Positions 36,120 to 45,673 of a stretch of 64,000 bases of DNA are shown one piece after another (within the stretch, counting starts at the first letter, position 1; every line of letters begins with the position of its first letter). Both the position numbers and the translations under genes were made by a program. The notes beneath the pieces were generated by a model that worked only from the letters and a program-made list of their open reading frames with translations, had not been told where the DNA came from and ran no database searches. The DNA is from Xanthomonas bromi (lineage in GTDB: Bacteria > Pseudomonadota > Gammaproteobacteria > Xanthomonadales > Xanthomonadaceae), in NCBI RefSeq assembly GCF_900092025.1, contig NZ_FLTX01000023.1, positions 110,562 through 174,561 on the forward strand. Reading direction: 5' to 3'.

Positions 36120-37322
36120 TTACATCCGGCTGACAGTCGCCACGGCCTGCGCCACGTAGTCCAGGTTGCGCTGGCTCAGTGCGGCCACGCAGATGCGGCC
36201 GGTGCCGACGGCGTAAATCGCGAACTCGTCGCGCAGGCGGTCCACCTGGGTCCTGGTCAAGCCCGAGTACGAGAACATGCCGGCCTGGCGCTGGATGAAC
36301 TCGAACTCCGGCGCGCCCAGCGTGGCCAGCTTTTCGACCAGGCCAGCGCGCAGGGCGTGGATGCGCTCGCGCATTTCGGTCAGTTCCTGCTCCCACAGAT
36401 CGCGCAGTTCCGGGCTGGTCAGCACGCCGGCCACCAGTGCGGCGCCGTGCGTGGACGGGCTGGAATAAATGGTGCGAATGATGCGCTTGACCTGCGACTG
36501 CACGGCCTTGGCTTCGGCGGCAGTCGCCGAGACCACCGACAACGCGCCCACGCGCTCGCCATACAGCGAGAACGACTTGGAGTACGAACTGGCAACCACG
36601 TAGCTGTCGATGCCTTCGGCAGCCAGCAGGCGCACCGCATAGGCATCGGCCTCGATGCCCTTGTCGAAGCCCTGGTAGGCGATGTCGACGAACGGGAACA
36701 GATTGCGCTCCTTCAATAGCCCGGCCACCTGCTTCCACTGCTCCTTGGTCAGGTCCGCGCCGGTGGGGTTGTGGCAGCAGGCGTGCAGCAGCACCACGGT
36801 GCCCGGCTCCAACTTGGCCAGATCGGCGAGCATGCCGTCGAAGTTCAGGCCATGGGTCATCGCATCGAAGTAGGTGTAATCCACCACCTCGAAGCCGGCC
36901 GCGCCGAACACTGCGCGATGGTTTTCCCAACTGGGGTTGCTGATGGCGATGGTGGCGGTGGGCAGCAGCTTCTTGAGCAGGTCCGCGCCCACGCGCAGCG
37001 CACCGCTGCCGCCGACGGTCTGCGAGGTCGCCACGCGGCCCGCCGCCACCAGCGCCGAGTCGGCACCGAACAGCAGCTCCTGGGTGGCCTTGTCGTAGGC
37101 AGCCAGACCATCGATGGGCAGATAGCCGCGCGGTTTGGCCTCCTGCGCGAGCTGCTGCTCGATCTTGTGCACAGCGCGCAACAGCGGGATGCGCCCGTTT
37201 TCGTCGTAATAGATGCCCACGCCCAGGTTGACCTTGTTGGGGCGGCTGTCGGCGTTGTAGGCCTCGGTCAGGCCCAGGATGGGGTCGCCTGGAACCTGTT
37301 CTACGTTTGCAAAGAAGGACAC
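36120..37322 (-). CDS. tyrB: Aromatic amino acid aminotransferase (class I, AspC/TyrB type)
   Basis: The GTG at 37320-37322 starts the 400-residue protein SFFANVEQVPGDPILGLTEA. The PLP lysine lies in VVASSYSKSFSLYGERVG at about residue 250. Substrate and cofactor contacts are in LHACCHNPTGADLT and the C-terminal arginine in FSYSGLTRTQVDRLRDEF. These homodimeric cytosolic enzymes transaminate Tyr, Phe or Asp with 2-oxoglutarate; distinguishing TyrB from AspC by motif alone is not certain. The gene has its own terminator and diverges from a TonB-dependent receptor. Confidence 0.88.
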   Translation of the reverse strand: MSFFANVEQVPGDPILGLTEAYNADSRPNKVNLGVGIYYDENGRIPLLRAVHKIEQQLAQEAKPRGYLPIDGLAAYDKATQELLFGADSALVAAGRVATSQTVGGSGALRVGADLLKKLLPTATIAISNPSWENHRAVFGAAGFEVVDYTYFDAMTHGLNFDGMLADLAKLEPGTVVLLHACCHNPTGADLTKEQWKQVAGLLKERNLFPFVDIAYQGFDKGIEADAYAVRLLAAEGIDSYVVASSYSKSFSLYGERVGALSVVSATAAEAKAVQSQVKRIIRTIYSSPSTHGAALVAGVLTSPELRDLWEQELTEMRERIHALRAGLVEKLATLGAPEFEFIQRQAGMFSYSGLTRTQVDRLRDEFAIYAVGTGRICVAALSQRNLDYVAQAVATVSRM

Positions 37323-37479
37323 GGCATGACTCGCTGAAGGACGAAAGAGTGGGGGTACTTCCGGATCGTTGGCCGCTGCAGGGCCAAACCAGTTCATCGT
37401 AGCAGCCCATGGCGGGCGTAGCATGCTTCGTTCCGTACGCAACGATGCGGCCACAGTACGGATGAGGGACACTAGGCCC

Positions 37480-39618
37480 ATGCCCAGACTCACCCTGTTG
37501 GCCGCCGCGTGCGGCCTGTTCGCGACGAGTGCCGCGCCGCTCGTCCTGGCCGCCGATCCGGCGCCGCCCACATCCTCAACGATCCAGCGATTGCCCGCCG
37601 TGCAGGTGGACGCCGCGCGCGTGCGTAGGGTGGACGACTTCGATCTGCCGGCCTCGTTCACCGTGGTGGCGGCCGACGACGACAACCGCCGCGGTGCGCA
37701 GGTCTCCGAATTGCTGGACGGCATTCCCGGCCTGGTGGCGCGCGACCGCCAGAACTATGCGCAGGACACCCAGCTGTCGATCCGCGGCTTCGGCGCGCGC
37801 TCCACCTTCGGCGTGCGCGGCGTGCGGCTGCTGGTCGACGGCATTCCGGCCAGCATGCCCGATGGCCAGGGCCAGCTCTCGCACTTCAACGTGCTGGGCG
37901 CCGAGCGGGTGGAAGTGCTGCGCGGGCCGTTCTCTGCGCTGTACGGCACTTCCTCCGGCGGCGTGCTGCAGCTGTGGAGCGCCGACGGCAAGCCGGACGA
38001 CCCGTGGCGGCTGCGTGCCACCTACGGCAGTAATGCCACCGTCGATGTGGGCGCGCAGTTGCTCGGCCAGCAGGGCGCGGTGCATTACAACCTGGCCGCC
38101 AATCATTTCGAAACCGATGGCTTCCGCGAGCATAGCCGCGCCAAGCGCGAGTCGGTCAACGCCACGCTGGGTTTCGACCTGGCGCCCGGCAGGCGGCTGG
38201 ATCTGGTGCTCAATTATCTCGACGCGCCCGATGCACAAGACCCGCTCGGCCTGACCCGGGACCAGTTCAACGCCGACCCGGCGCAAGCCACGTCCGTGGC
38301 CACGCAGTTCAATACCCGCAAGTCGGTGCGCCAATCGCAGGCCGGCGCCATCTTTACTCAGCAATTCGACGATCAGACGCTGCGTTTGATGGCCTACGGC
38401 GGCCAGCGCAGCGTGGAGCAGTTCCTGTCGGTGCCGGTCGTGGTGCAGCGCAACCCGCTGCACGCAGGTGGCGTGATCGATCTGGACAGCAATTACGAAG
38501 GCGCCGATGCGCGCTGGGCCTGGCAGGGGCAGGCGCTGGGCCGGCCGTTGCAGTTCACCGTCGGCGCAAATGTCGATCGCCAGCGCCAGCACCGCACCGG
38601 CTACGAAAACTTCGTCGGTGACGCGTTGGGCGTCAAGGGCGCACTGCGCCGCAACCAGCGCGACCAGGTCGAGAACGTAGACCAGTTCGCGCAGCTGTGG
38701 TGGCAGTGGAACGATCGCTGGTCGGCGCTGCTGGGTATGCGCCATAGCGACGTGCGTTTCGCGTCGGACGACCACTACATCGTGGGCCGCAATCCCGACG
38801 ACAGCGGCCAGCGCGATTATTCGGCGACCACGCCGGTGGCCGGTATCGTGTTCCGTGCCGGCGAGGATCTGCGGTTTTACGCCTCGGTCGGACGCGGCTT
38901 CGAAACGCCCACCTTCAACGAGCTGGGGTATCGCAACGATGGCGGCGCGGGCCTGGCGCTGGACCTGGGCGCGGCGACAAGCCGCAGCTATGAGATCGGC
39001 AGCAAATGGCGCGCGCAAAGCGGTGCGGCGGTGGAGGTTGCAGTATTCCGCGCCGACACCGACGACGAACTGGCGGTGGCCAGCAACACCAATGGGCGCA
39101 GCACCTACCGCAATATCGGCGCGACGCGGCGCCAGGGCGCAGAGCTCAGCTGGCAGCAACCGATCGGCGCGACGCAGCAGTTGCAGCTGGCCTATACCTT
39201 TGTCGACGCCACCGTGCCCGATGGCTACCTCACCTGTGCCAGCAGCGGCTGCGCCACGCCCACCGCACTGGTGGCCAGCGGTGCGCGCCTGCCGGGCGTG
39301 CCGCGTCAGCAGTTGTTCGCGCGTTGGCAGTGGCAGCCGATGCAGTGGCAGTTCGCCGCCGAAACGGTGGCCTCCGGCGCCACGGTGGTCAACGACCTGG
39401 CGACCGAGCGTGCGCCGGGCTATGCATTGGTCAACCTGGAAGCCTCCCGGCGCTGGACCACCACGATGGGCACACTGCGCACCTTCGCACGCATCGACAA
39501 TGTGTTGGACCGCCAGTACGTGGGCTCGGTCATCGTCAACGATGGCAACGGGCGCTATTACGAGCCGGGGCCTGATCGGGGCTATACGGTCGGACTGCAA
39601 TGGGAGTTCGCGCACTGA
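37480..39618 (+). CDS. TonB-dependent outer-membrane receptor (cobalamin/iron-type plug)
   Basis: The 712-residue receptor starts at the ATG at 37480 with the signal MPRLTLLAAACGLFATSAAP (cleavage near LAA-D). The plug carries VSELLDGIPGLVARDRQNYA, QLSIRGFGARSTFGVRGVRL and VEVLRGPFSALYGTSSGGVL, the standard Plug-domain signature. The barrel ends GYTVGLQWEFAH with a C-terminal aromatic strand. At about 710 residues it is smaller than the sugar-type receptors in this window and closer to siderophore/metal receptors. No adjacent transport genes reveal the ligand. Confidence 0.88.
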   Translation: MPRLTLLAAACGLFATSAAPLVLAADPAPPTSSTIQRLPAVQVDAARVRRVDDFDLPASFTVVAADDDNRRGAQVSELLDGIPGLVARDRQNYAQDTQLSIRGFGARSTFGVRGVRLLVDGIPASMPDGQGQLSHFNVLGAERVEVLRGPFSALYGTSSGGVLQLWSADGKPDDPWRLRATYGSNATVDVGAQLLGQQGAVHYNLAANHFETDGFREHSRAKRESVNATLGFDLAPGRRLDLVLNYLDAPDAQDPLGLTRDQFNADPAQATSVATQFNTRKSVRQSQAGAIFTQQFDDQTLRLMAYGGQRSVEQFLSVPVVVQRNPLHAGGVIDLDSNYEGADARWAWQGQALGRPLQFTVGANVDRQRQHRTGYENFVGDALGVKGALRRNQRDQVENVDQFAQLWWQWNDRWSALLGMRHSDVRFASDDHYIVGRNPDDSGQRDYSATTPVAGIVFRAGEDLRFYASVGRGFETPTFNELGYRNDGGAGLALDLGAATSRSYEIGSKWRAQSGAAVEVAVFRADTDDELAVASNTNGRSTYRNIGATRRQGAELSWQQPIGATQQLQLAYTFVDATVPDGYLTCASSGCATPTALVASGARLPGVPRQQLFARWQWQPMQWQFAAETVASGATVVNDLATERAPGYALVNLEASRRWTTTMGTLRTFARIDNVLDRQYVGSVIVNDGNGRYYEPGPDRGYTVGLQWEFAH

Positions 39619-39751
39619 GCCCAGCCTGCCTGCGACGCGCAACCGCCCTCGCCTGGCCGGCTACCGTTTTTGATACGGTATTTCGCTCCGGGCCGCTGGC
39701 CAGGCAGGGGCACGGCTAAGATCCCGGCGGGACTATTCGGAAGCATCTGCC

Positions 39752-40942
39752 ATGCGAACGACTTCGACGTCCTTGCCAAGTCTGCCGCCCGTACAGTCGC
39801 CCGGCGCCGACGCCAGCGCGCCTGTCTGCGTTGCCGTCTCCACCTGCCGTGAGCGCGACCGCGCGGCGGTATTCGCCGGCCTCGGCGCTGCGCCCGCCAG
39901 GCGCGTGCGCACGGTGCCACGTCCGGTCGCGGCAGGCGCGATACCTTCATCTAGCGCGCGCCTGCTGCAGATCCATGCGCAAACCTCCGATCTCGCCGCT
40001 GCGATTGCTCAGGTATATGGCGCATTGGCGCAGTCGCCTGGGCAGGATCCGCAATGGGAGATGCACTGCCGCGTGGTGCTCGAATGCATGCGCGCCTGCG
40101 CCGGCGAAGCGTATACGGCGGATCTGGCGGCGGTAGCCGATATCGGTGGGCTCCATCTCGATGCGCCGATGTCCACGCCGCGGTTGAAACTGTGGGAGGG
40201 CGCGACGGACGATGCGATCGTCGTGGTGCTGGGCTTTTCCGGCACGCGCCTGGATGCAAACGATCTGTTATGCAATATGAAGAGCCAAATCGCCCAGCCG
40301 CACGTCAACATGTTGGACGTGCGCTTGCCGACGCTGGGCAATGTGGGAGCCGGCTGGCAGGAATGGTGGCAGTCCGAAGCGCAGCTGCCGCGCACCGACG
40401 GAGCCGTCATGAAGGACGTGCTGACACGCTATGCGGACCGCGCGCGGGACAGCGGCAAGGCGCTGTCGATCTCATTGACGGGGCATAGCCTGGGCGCGGC
40501 CGCGTGCACGGTCGCCGGCTTCGATATCGCCCACTTCCTGCGTGCGGACGGGGTCAGCGGCGATGTCAGCGTGTATGCCTTCAACCCGCCACGCCTGGGG
40601 CAAGCGGGCATCGAGAGGCTCTATGTGGATACCTTGCAATCGGAGCACAGCGCATTGCGGTTCACGCTGCGCCAGTTCGCCCGTGCGCTGGATCCGATCC
40701 AGTCCACGCCCTTGTTCATGCATCACCCGCACTGGGACCACGACAGCGATGCCGATGCCGATGCCGAGCGTGCGGGCAGCGCCAGCGGCGATCGCTTCGC
40801 GCAGTTCGTCACCTCTATCGACCAACCGGCGAGCAGGATCAATCTGGCGGACAACCACGAATTGACGCTGTGGCGCCCCTATTTCTTGTCCACGATCCAA
40901 CAGGCCGAGTTGCAGCGCATCTTCGCTCCCATGCAGGCGTAG
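39752..40942 (+). CDS. xopAP: Type III effector XopAP, class 3 lipase-like
   Basis: The 396-residue protein has a Ser/Pro/Ala-rich non-Sec N-terminus (MRTTSTSLPSLPPVQSPGAD) and a class 3 lipase domain with the nucleophile elbow LTGHSLGAAA (Ser246), an upstream oxyanion segment VVVLGFSGTRLDANDLL and a C-terminal ADNHELTLW histidine. This layout matches XopAP of Xanthomonas and RipAL of Ralstonia, translocated lipase-like effectors that act on host membranes. No perfect PIP box is visible in the 130 bases upstream, so HrpX control is not shown. The gene stands alone; composition is ordinary. Confidence 0.75.
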   Translation: MRTTSTSLPSLPPVQSPGADASAPVCVAVSTCRERDRAAVFAGLGAAPARRVRTVPRPVAAGAIPSSSARLLQIHAQTSDLAAAIAQVYGALAQSPGQDPQWEMHCRVVLECMRACAGEAYTADLAAVADIGGLHLDAPMSTPRLKLWEGATDDAIVVVLGFSGTRLDANDLLCNMKSQIAQPHVNMLDVRLPTLGNVGAGWQEWWQSEAQLPRTDGAVMKDVLTRYADRARDSGKALSISLTGHSLGAAACTVAGFDIAHFLRADGVSGDVSVYAFNPPRLGQAGIERLYVDTLQSEHSALRFTLRQFARALDPIQSTPLFMHHPHWDHDSDADADAERAGSASGDRFAQFVTSIDQPASRINLADNHELTLWRPYFLSTIQQAELQRIFAPMQA

Positions 40943-41189
40943 CCAGCGATATTTGCAGGCTCGCGTCTTTCCCGCAGGGACCTGTTCGCTCCGTTCCTGC
41001 CGCGTCGTAAGTCGCCGATCGAGACCGGGCCGCAGTGACGCTGTGACGTGCGTAGCCGCTGCGTCGCGCAACGTGCCTGATTTTGCTTGGCCGGTGACCG
41101 TAGCGAAGAAATGCGTCGCGATGGGCACGCTTCCCACGTCGTGCGTCTGCCAGCGCTGAGCGGTCGGCGTGGGGACGCTCAGCGGATGC

Positions 41190-41550
41190 CGAGACCGAGC
41201 TACGGTACAACGTGCTGCGGCTGACGCCGTCGCGCGCGGCGCGGGCGACGTTGCCGCCGCAGGCCTCCAGCGCCTGGCGCATCGCCGCCAGGGCGAGGCT
41301 GTCCAGGGCGGTCCTCCAAGCGCAGCGCTTGCAGTTCGCCGTGCGATCCGCCCTGCCCTGCTCTGGTGTCGCGTCGCTTCGGTCGTGGCCACGCCGCTTG
41401 CCGCGCCGGGCAGATACGCCGGCAGCGCATCGGCATCCACCACGGCACCGGCGTCGCTCAGCGTGTGCGGGCAGGCCAAGTACGCTGTCGTCGGCCTGGC
41501 GCAGCCGCTGGACGGATCCGCTGCGGCGCACGGGCATGACGTGACGCAAC
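41190..41550 (-). pseudogene. Remnant of an AcoR-like sigma-54-dependent regulator
   Basis: Two frames on the minus strand carry the end of an AcoR-type activator. One is the region after the AAA+ domain (YLACPHTLSDAGAVVDADAL, PAYLPG; about 41482-41405). The other is the C-terminal Fis-type helix-turn-helix ALAAMRQALEACGGNVARAA with SRSTLYR (about 41309-41201). The N-terminal sensor and ATPase domains are gone and the frame is broken. It lies head-to-head with a ruined aldehyde dehydrogenase gene, the usual partner. Confidence 0.65.
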
Positions 41551-41636
41551 AGCGAAAATCTGCCATCGCTCTTGCGGTGACCGCTGACCTGGGTGGGCGC
41601 TTCCCTTCCTCTTCCACCGCCGCAGGCGACACGGAT

Positions 41637-43118
41637 GAACGCCGTCACCGCCGCCAAGACGCATGCCACCGCTCCGTAGTTCATCTTCAAGTCGGGCGAC
41701 GGCAATTTCATCGGCGGGCAATGGGTAAAACCCAAGGGTGGCCGCTACTTCGACAACAGCACGCCGATCACCGGCAAGGTGTTCACCTCGGTGGCGCGCT
41801 CCGACGCGCAGGACCTCGGCCACCGAGCGCAGCAGCGCGCTGCTGAAGATCGCCGACCGCAACGAGCAGAACCTTGAGCTACTCGCCTATGCCGAAGCCT
41901 GGGACAACGGCAAGCCTGTGCGCGAAACGCTCAATGCCGATGTGCCGATGTGCCGCTGTGCGTAGACCACTTCCGCTATTTTGCCGGTGCCATCCGCGCG
42001 CAGGAAGGCGGCATTTCCGAGATCGACAGCGACACCGTCGCCTATCACTTCCACGAGCCCTTGGGCGTGGTGGGGCAAATCATTCCATGGCATTTTCCGC
42101 TGTTGATGGCGTGCTCGAAACTGGCGCCCGCATTGGCCGCCGGCAACCGCGTGGTAATGAAACCGGCCGAATAGACGCCGGCTTCCATCCTGGTGTTGAT
42201 GGAGCTCATCGGCGGTCTGCTACCGCCCGGCGTGCTCAATGTGGTCACGGTTTTGGTCTGGACGCCGGCAAACCACTGGCCAGCAACCCGCGCATCGCCA
42301 AGATCACCTTCATCGGCGAAACCACTACCAGCCGGTTGATCATGCGGTACGCCAGCCAGAACCTGATTCCGGTGACGCTGGAGCTGGGTGGTAAATCGCC
42401 GCACGTCTTCTTTGCCGATGTCATGGCCGAAGACGACGATTTTCTCGACAAGGCGGTGCAAGGCTTTGTGCTGTTCGCCTTCAATCAGGGCGAGGTGTGC
42501 ACCTGCCCGTCGCGCGCGCTGATCCAGCAATCGATCTACGACAAGTTCATGGAAAAGGCGCTCAAGCGCGTGACGGGGCTCAAGCAGGGCAATGCGCTCG
42601 ACCCCAACACCATGGTCGGTGCGCAGGCGTCCAGCGAGCAGTTGGAAGAAATCTTGTCGTATCTCGATATCGGCAAGCAGGAAGGCGCCGAAGTGTTGAT
42701 CGGAAATGAGCGCAATACGCTCGAAGGCGAACTGGCGGAAGGCTTTTACGTCAAGCCCACGGTGTTCAAGGGCCACAACAAGATGCGTGTGTTGCAGGCG
42801 GAGATCTTTGGCCCGGTGGGGTCGGTGACCACGTTCAAGGACGAAGCCGACGCGCCGGCGATTGCCAACGACACGCTGTAAGGCCTGGGTGCCGGCGTCT
42901 GGAGTCGCGACGCATCGCGCCTGTATCGGATGGGCCGTGCCATCCAGGCCGGGCGCGTGTGGACCGATTGCTCTCACGCCTACCCGGCACATGCGGCGTT
43001 CGGCGGCTACAAGCAGTCGGGCATCGGGCGCGAGAACCACAAGATGATGCTCGACCATTACCAGCAGACCAAGAACCTGCTGGTGAGCTATTCGCCGAAG
43101 GCGCTCGGGTTTTTCTGA
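41637..43118 (+). pseudogene. Aldehyde dehydrogenase (ExaC-like), multiply inactivated
   Basis: The gene opens MNAVTAAKTHATAP and hits a TAG at codon 15. Homology continues ([20 protein letters not shown]) to a deletion plus frameshift near 41815, another shift near 41950, a TAG at 42172-42174 after MKPAE, a shift near 42250 and a TAA at 42879-42881. The end ([20 protein letters not shown]) is intact. Catalytic Cys (FNQGEVCTC) and Glu ([10 protein letters not shown]) codons survive. NAD-dependent acetaldehyde oxidation would have been its role. Several independent lesions show long-standing loss. Confidence 0.88.
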
Positions 43119-43357
43119 GACATCTGCGCGGTCGATCGAGGGGTTGGCGTGCGTAGTCGTACGCAGGCTAGCCCGCCTCGATCACCTCGACCATCGAGGT
43201 GCGCACGCGTGCGCTCTGCGCGCGCCTGCACGCCGGTACACACGGCAAGCGTATCGTGCTCGACATGGCAGCCGGAGGTGGCCGCGGGAGTCTGCCGACG
43301 CAAGACAGCAGCACACGCATTGAATGACCGGCACAGGTCACGGCCACGCCGGCGGCA

Positions 43358-43693
43358 TTGCAGTTGATCGACACGTTGCGTGCGCGGCATGGCGATGTGC
43401 TGTTCCACCAATCCGGTGGCTGTTGCGATGGCTCGTCGCCGATGTGTTTTGCGGTCGGCGAATGCATCGTCGGCGACCGCGACGACTTGCTGGGCGAGAT
43501 TGGCGGCGCGCCGTTCTATATCAGCGCGCCGCAATGCGAGTACTGGAAGCACACCCAGTTGATCATCGATGTGGTGCCGGGTCGCGGCGGCATGTTTTCG
43601 CTGGAAAATGGTGAGGGCGTGCGCTTCCTGGCGCGGTCGCGGCTGTTCGACGACGAGCAATTCGCACGGCTGCAGCAAGCTGGCCGCGCGTGA
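43358..43693 (+). CDS. DUF779 protein (start doubtful, possibly decaying)
   Basis: The translation DTLRARHGDVLFHQSGGCCD, MCFAVGECIVGDRDDLLGEI and the C-terminal YWKHTQLIIDVVPGRGGMFS is a DUF779 protein, a small family encoded beside acetaldehyde dehydrogenases. No ATG exists in frame: a TGA lies at 43325-43327 and the first start-like codon is TTG at 43358, while expected N-terminal residues (QVTATPAAL) are encoded upstream of it. A one- or two-base loss near the original ATG (43324) is likely. Beside two ruined partners it is probably also non-functional. Confidence 0.6.
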   Translation: MQLIDTLRARHGDVLFHQSGGCCDGSSPMCFAVGECIVGDRDDLLGEIGGAPFYISAPQCEYWKHTQLIIDVVPGRGGMFSLENGEGVRFLARSRLFDDEQFARLQQAGRA

Positions 43694-43784
43694 GCGACGC
43701 GCCTGGCGCGCTGGCCGGCGGGTGCGTGCACCTGTCGGGCCTCCGATAACACGCACTCAGCGGGAGCTGTCAGCGCGTCGCGTC

Positions 43785-43964
43785 TCAGTCGTTCGGGGCC
43801 GTGGAGGGCGCGGTTCCGGGTGTCCTGGCCGGGATGTGCTCATCTGCGGGAATCAGGCGTTCGGGTGTATCGCCGGCACCACGGTCTTCATGATGTTCGG
43901 CATCGCGCTTGCCGTGCTGTTCGCCGGGTTGGGTGGGCTGGTCGCGGAATGGGTCGCGGGACAT
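43785..43964 (-). CDS. Small hydrophilic protein, 59 residues
   Basis: An ATG at 43962-43964 with a strong AGGAG Shine-Dalgarno 6 bases upstream opens a 59-codon frame: MSRDPFRDQPTQPGEQHGKR, then a His/Asp/Glu-rich segment (DAEHHEDRGAGD) and a Pro/Thr tail. It is highly charged and probably disordered. The opposite strand encodes a hydrophobic frame over the same bases, but without a comparable ribosome binding site. I do not know the family. Confidence 0.45.
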   Translation of the reverse strand: MSRDPFRDQPTQPGEQHGKRDAEHHEDRGAGDTPERLIPADEHIPARTPGTAPSTAPND

Positions 43965-44115
43965 GGCGTACTCCTGGCAGCAAGATGGAAGAGCAGTTCA
44001 CCGCGCCCGCGGTGAAGAGCACGCAAATCGCGGATTGCAGGCGCATTTCTCACGCATGGCTCACAGCAGCGGCGTTACTCATGTCAGCCCCCGATGCCGC
44101 ACCGTGGAGCCGCCC

Positions 44116-44514
44116 ATGCGCCCCCAGGACCGCCGTCCCGACCGTCGCCTGTTCAGCGCCCATGTCGCGCCCGCGCTACCCACGCGCGCGCACCGGACAT
44201 TGCGCGTGTCGGACACAGCTGGTGTGGCGCAGGACTTCCGCTGCTACAGCCTGGCCGACGACCAGCAGCGCCGTCGGCGTGGCGGCCCCACCAGGCGCGA
44301 TGTGTCGCCGGCCGATGCGTTTGCGCGTATCACCCACGCCGCCGATTGGCCGCGGGGCGCCGATGTCTATTGCGCGCAAGAACTGGCCGCGCAATGGGAA
44401 AGCATGCGTGGCGCATCGCGACTGGATTGGCCGCATGTGCGCGACATTGTCGAGGACGCCTGGCTGGCGTTGGACCACATTCCCGAAGCCGCGATCCATG
44501 GAGCAGCGCACTGA
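44116..44514 (+). CDS. Uncharacterised protein translationally coupled to Ku
   Basis: The 132-residue frame starts MRPQDRRPDRRLFSAHVAPA and ends TGATG, where its stop overlaps the ku ATG by one base. The basic N-terminal half is followed by a more ordered acidic half: DVYCAQELAAQWESMRGASR and DIVEDAWLALDHIPEAAI. There is no signal peptide and no motif I can name. Tight coupling suggests a role with Ku in non-homologous end joining or stoichiometric co-expression. It could also be a regulatory leader ORF. Confidence 0.6.
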   Translation: MRPQDRRPDRRLFSAHVAPALPTRAHRTLRVSDTAGVAQDFRCYSLADDQQRRRRGGPTRRDVSPADAFARITHAADWPRGADVYCAQELAAQWESMRGASRLDWPHVRDIVEDAWLALDHIPEAAIHGAAH

Positions 44515-45473
44515 TGGCACGACCGATCTGGACCGGAACCCTTTCTTTCGGCTTGCTCAACGTGCCGGTGGCCTTGATGTCGGGCGAACGCAAGGTGGAT
44601 CTGCATTTCCGCATGCTCGATTCGCGTGACAAAAAACCCATCCGTTTCGAACGCGTCAATGCCGACACCGGCGACGAGGTGCCGTGGAAGGAGATCGTCA
44701 AGGCGTTCGAATACGACAAGGGCAGCTACGTCATTGTCGAAGAACAGGACATTCGCTCCGCCTCGCCGGAAAGCCATGAAACGGTGGAGGTGGAAACCTT
44801 CGTCGATGCGGCCGATATCGACCCGCGCTATTTCGAAAAGCCCTACATCCTGGTGCCTGGCAAGAAGGCTGAAAAAGGCTATGTCTTGTTACGCGAAACC
44901 TTGCGCGAGACCGGCAAGGTGGGCATCGCCAAAGTGGTCATCCGCACGCGCGAATATCTGGCGGCGGTGATGCCGCAGGGCGATGCGTTGATCCTGCTGC
45001 TGTTGCGCTATCAGCAGGAAGTGGTGGACCCGCAGGACTACAAGCTGCCAGCCGGCGCGGTGGGCGACTACCGCATCACGCCCAAGGAACAGCAGATGGC
45101 CAAGCAACTGATCGAGTCGATGTCCGGCACCTGGCAGCCGGAGGATTACCACGACGAATTCCGCGGCAAGCTGGAAAAGATCCTGCGCAAGCGCATCCAG
45201 GACAAGGGCGGTACCACCACGGTGGACGTGGAGCCGCCTCAGCACGAAGACGCCACCACCAACGTGGTGGATTTCATGTCGTTGCTGCAGAAGAGCCTGC
45301 AGGCCAATACGCGCACGCCGGCCAGGAAGGCCAGCGCGGCCGAAACGGCAACCGCACCTGCGAAAAAGACGGCAACCAAGAAGGCTGCGAAGAAAGCCAC
45401 CAAGAAAACCGCGAGCAAGGCGACCAAGAAGACCCCCGCCAAGACTGCTGCGCCGAGGCGCAAGGCGGGGTAG
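44514..45473 (+). CDS. ku: Ku, DNA end-binding protein of bacterial NHEJ
   Basis: The 319-residue protein opens MARPIWTGTLSFGLLNVPVA and has the Ku core with IRFERVNADTGDEVPWKEIV and LLRYQQEVVDPQDYKLP. After about residue 265 comes a Lys/Ala/Thr-rich tail (KKTATKKAAKKATKKTASKA) like those that bind DNA and recruit LigD in other bacteria. Bacterial Ku is a homodimeric ring that holds broken ends for the ligase LigD; no ligD gene is in this window. Translation is coupled to the preceding small ORF. Confidence 0.93.
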   Translation: MARPIWTGTLSFGLLNVPVALMSGERKVDLHFRMLDSRDKKPIRFERVNADTGDEVPWKEIVKAFEYDKGSYVIVEEQDIRSASPESHETVEVETFVDAADIDPRYFEKPYILVPGKKAEKGYVLLRETLRETGKVGIAKVVIRTREYLAAVMPQGDALILLLLRYQQEVVDPQDYKLPAGAVGDYRITPKEQQMAKQLIESMSGTWQPEDYHDEFRGKLEKILRKRIQDKGGTTTVDVEPPQHEDATTNVVDFMSLLQKSLQANTRTPARKASAAETATAPAKKTATKKAAKKATKKTASKATKKTPAKTAAPRRKAG

Positions 45474-45673
45474 GCAATCTCGAAAAAGCGGTCTGTCTGT
45501 GATGTGCAGTCCGCGGCTTGATTCGCTATCGCTAAAGGCGGCAAGCAGCACACAGACAGCAGTCATCCGGTCGGCGTGGCCTGCGCTGCGGAGATGGCGG
45601 GCACACAGTGTCCATGCAATTTCCGAAGGCGCGCCGTGTCCGCCCGGCGTGGGTGCAGTCGTCGCTAGACGCT

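Noticed and set aside
37576..39642. 688-codon minus-strand frame opposite the TonB receptor
   Set aside because: It is a shadow of a well-supported receptor gene, with no motifs and no ribosome binding site.
39682..39706. PIP box upstream of xopAP
   Set aside because: A TTCGC is present at 39682, but 15 bases later the sequence is AGGCA, not TTCGB.
43820..44015. Hydrophobic plus-strand frame (TTVFMMFGIALAVLFAGLGG)
   Set aside because: It could be a membrane helix, but it has no ribosome binding site, whereas the minus-strand frame over the same bases has a strong AGGAG.
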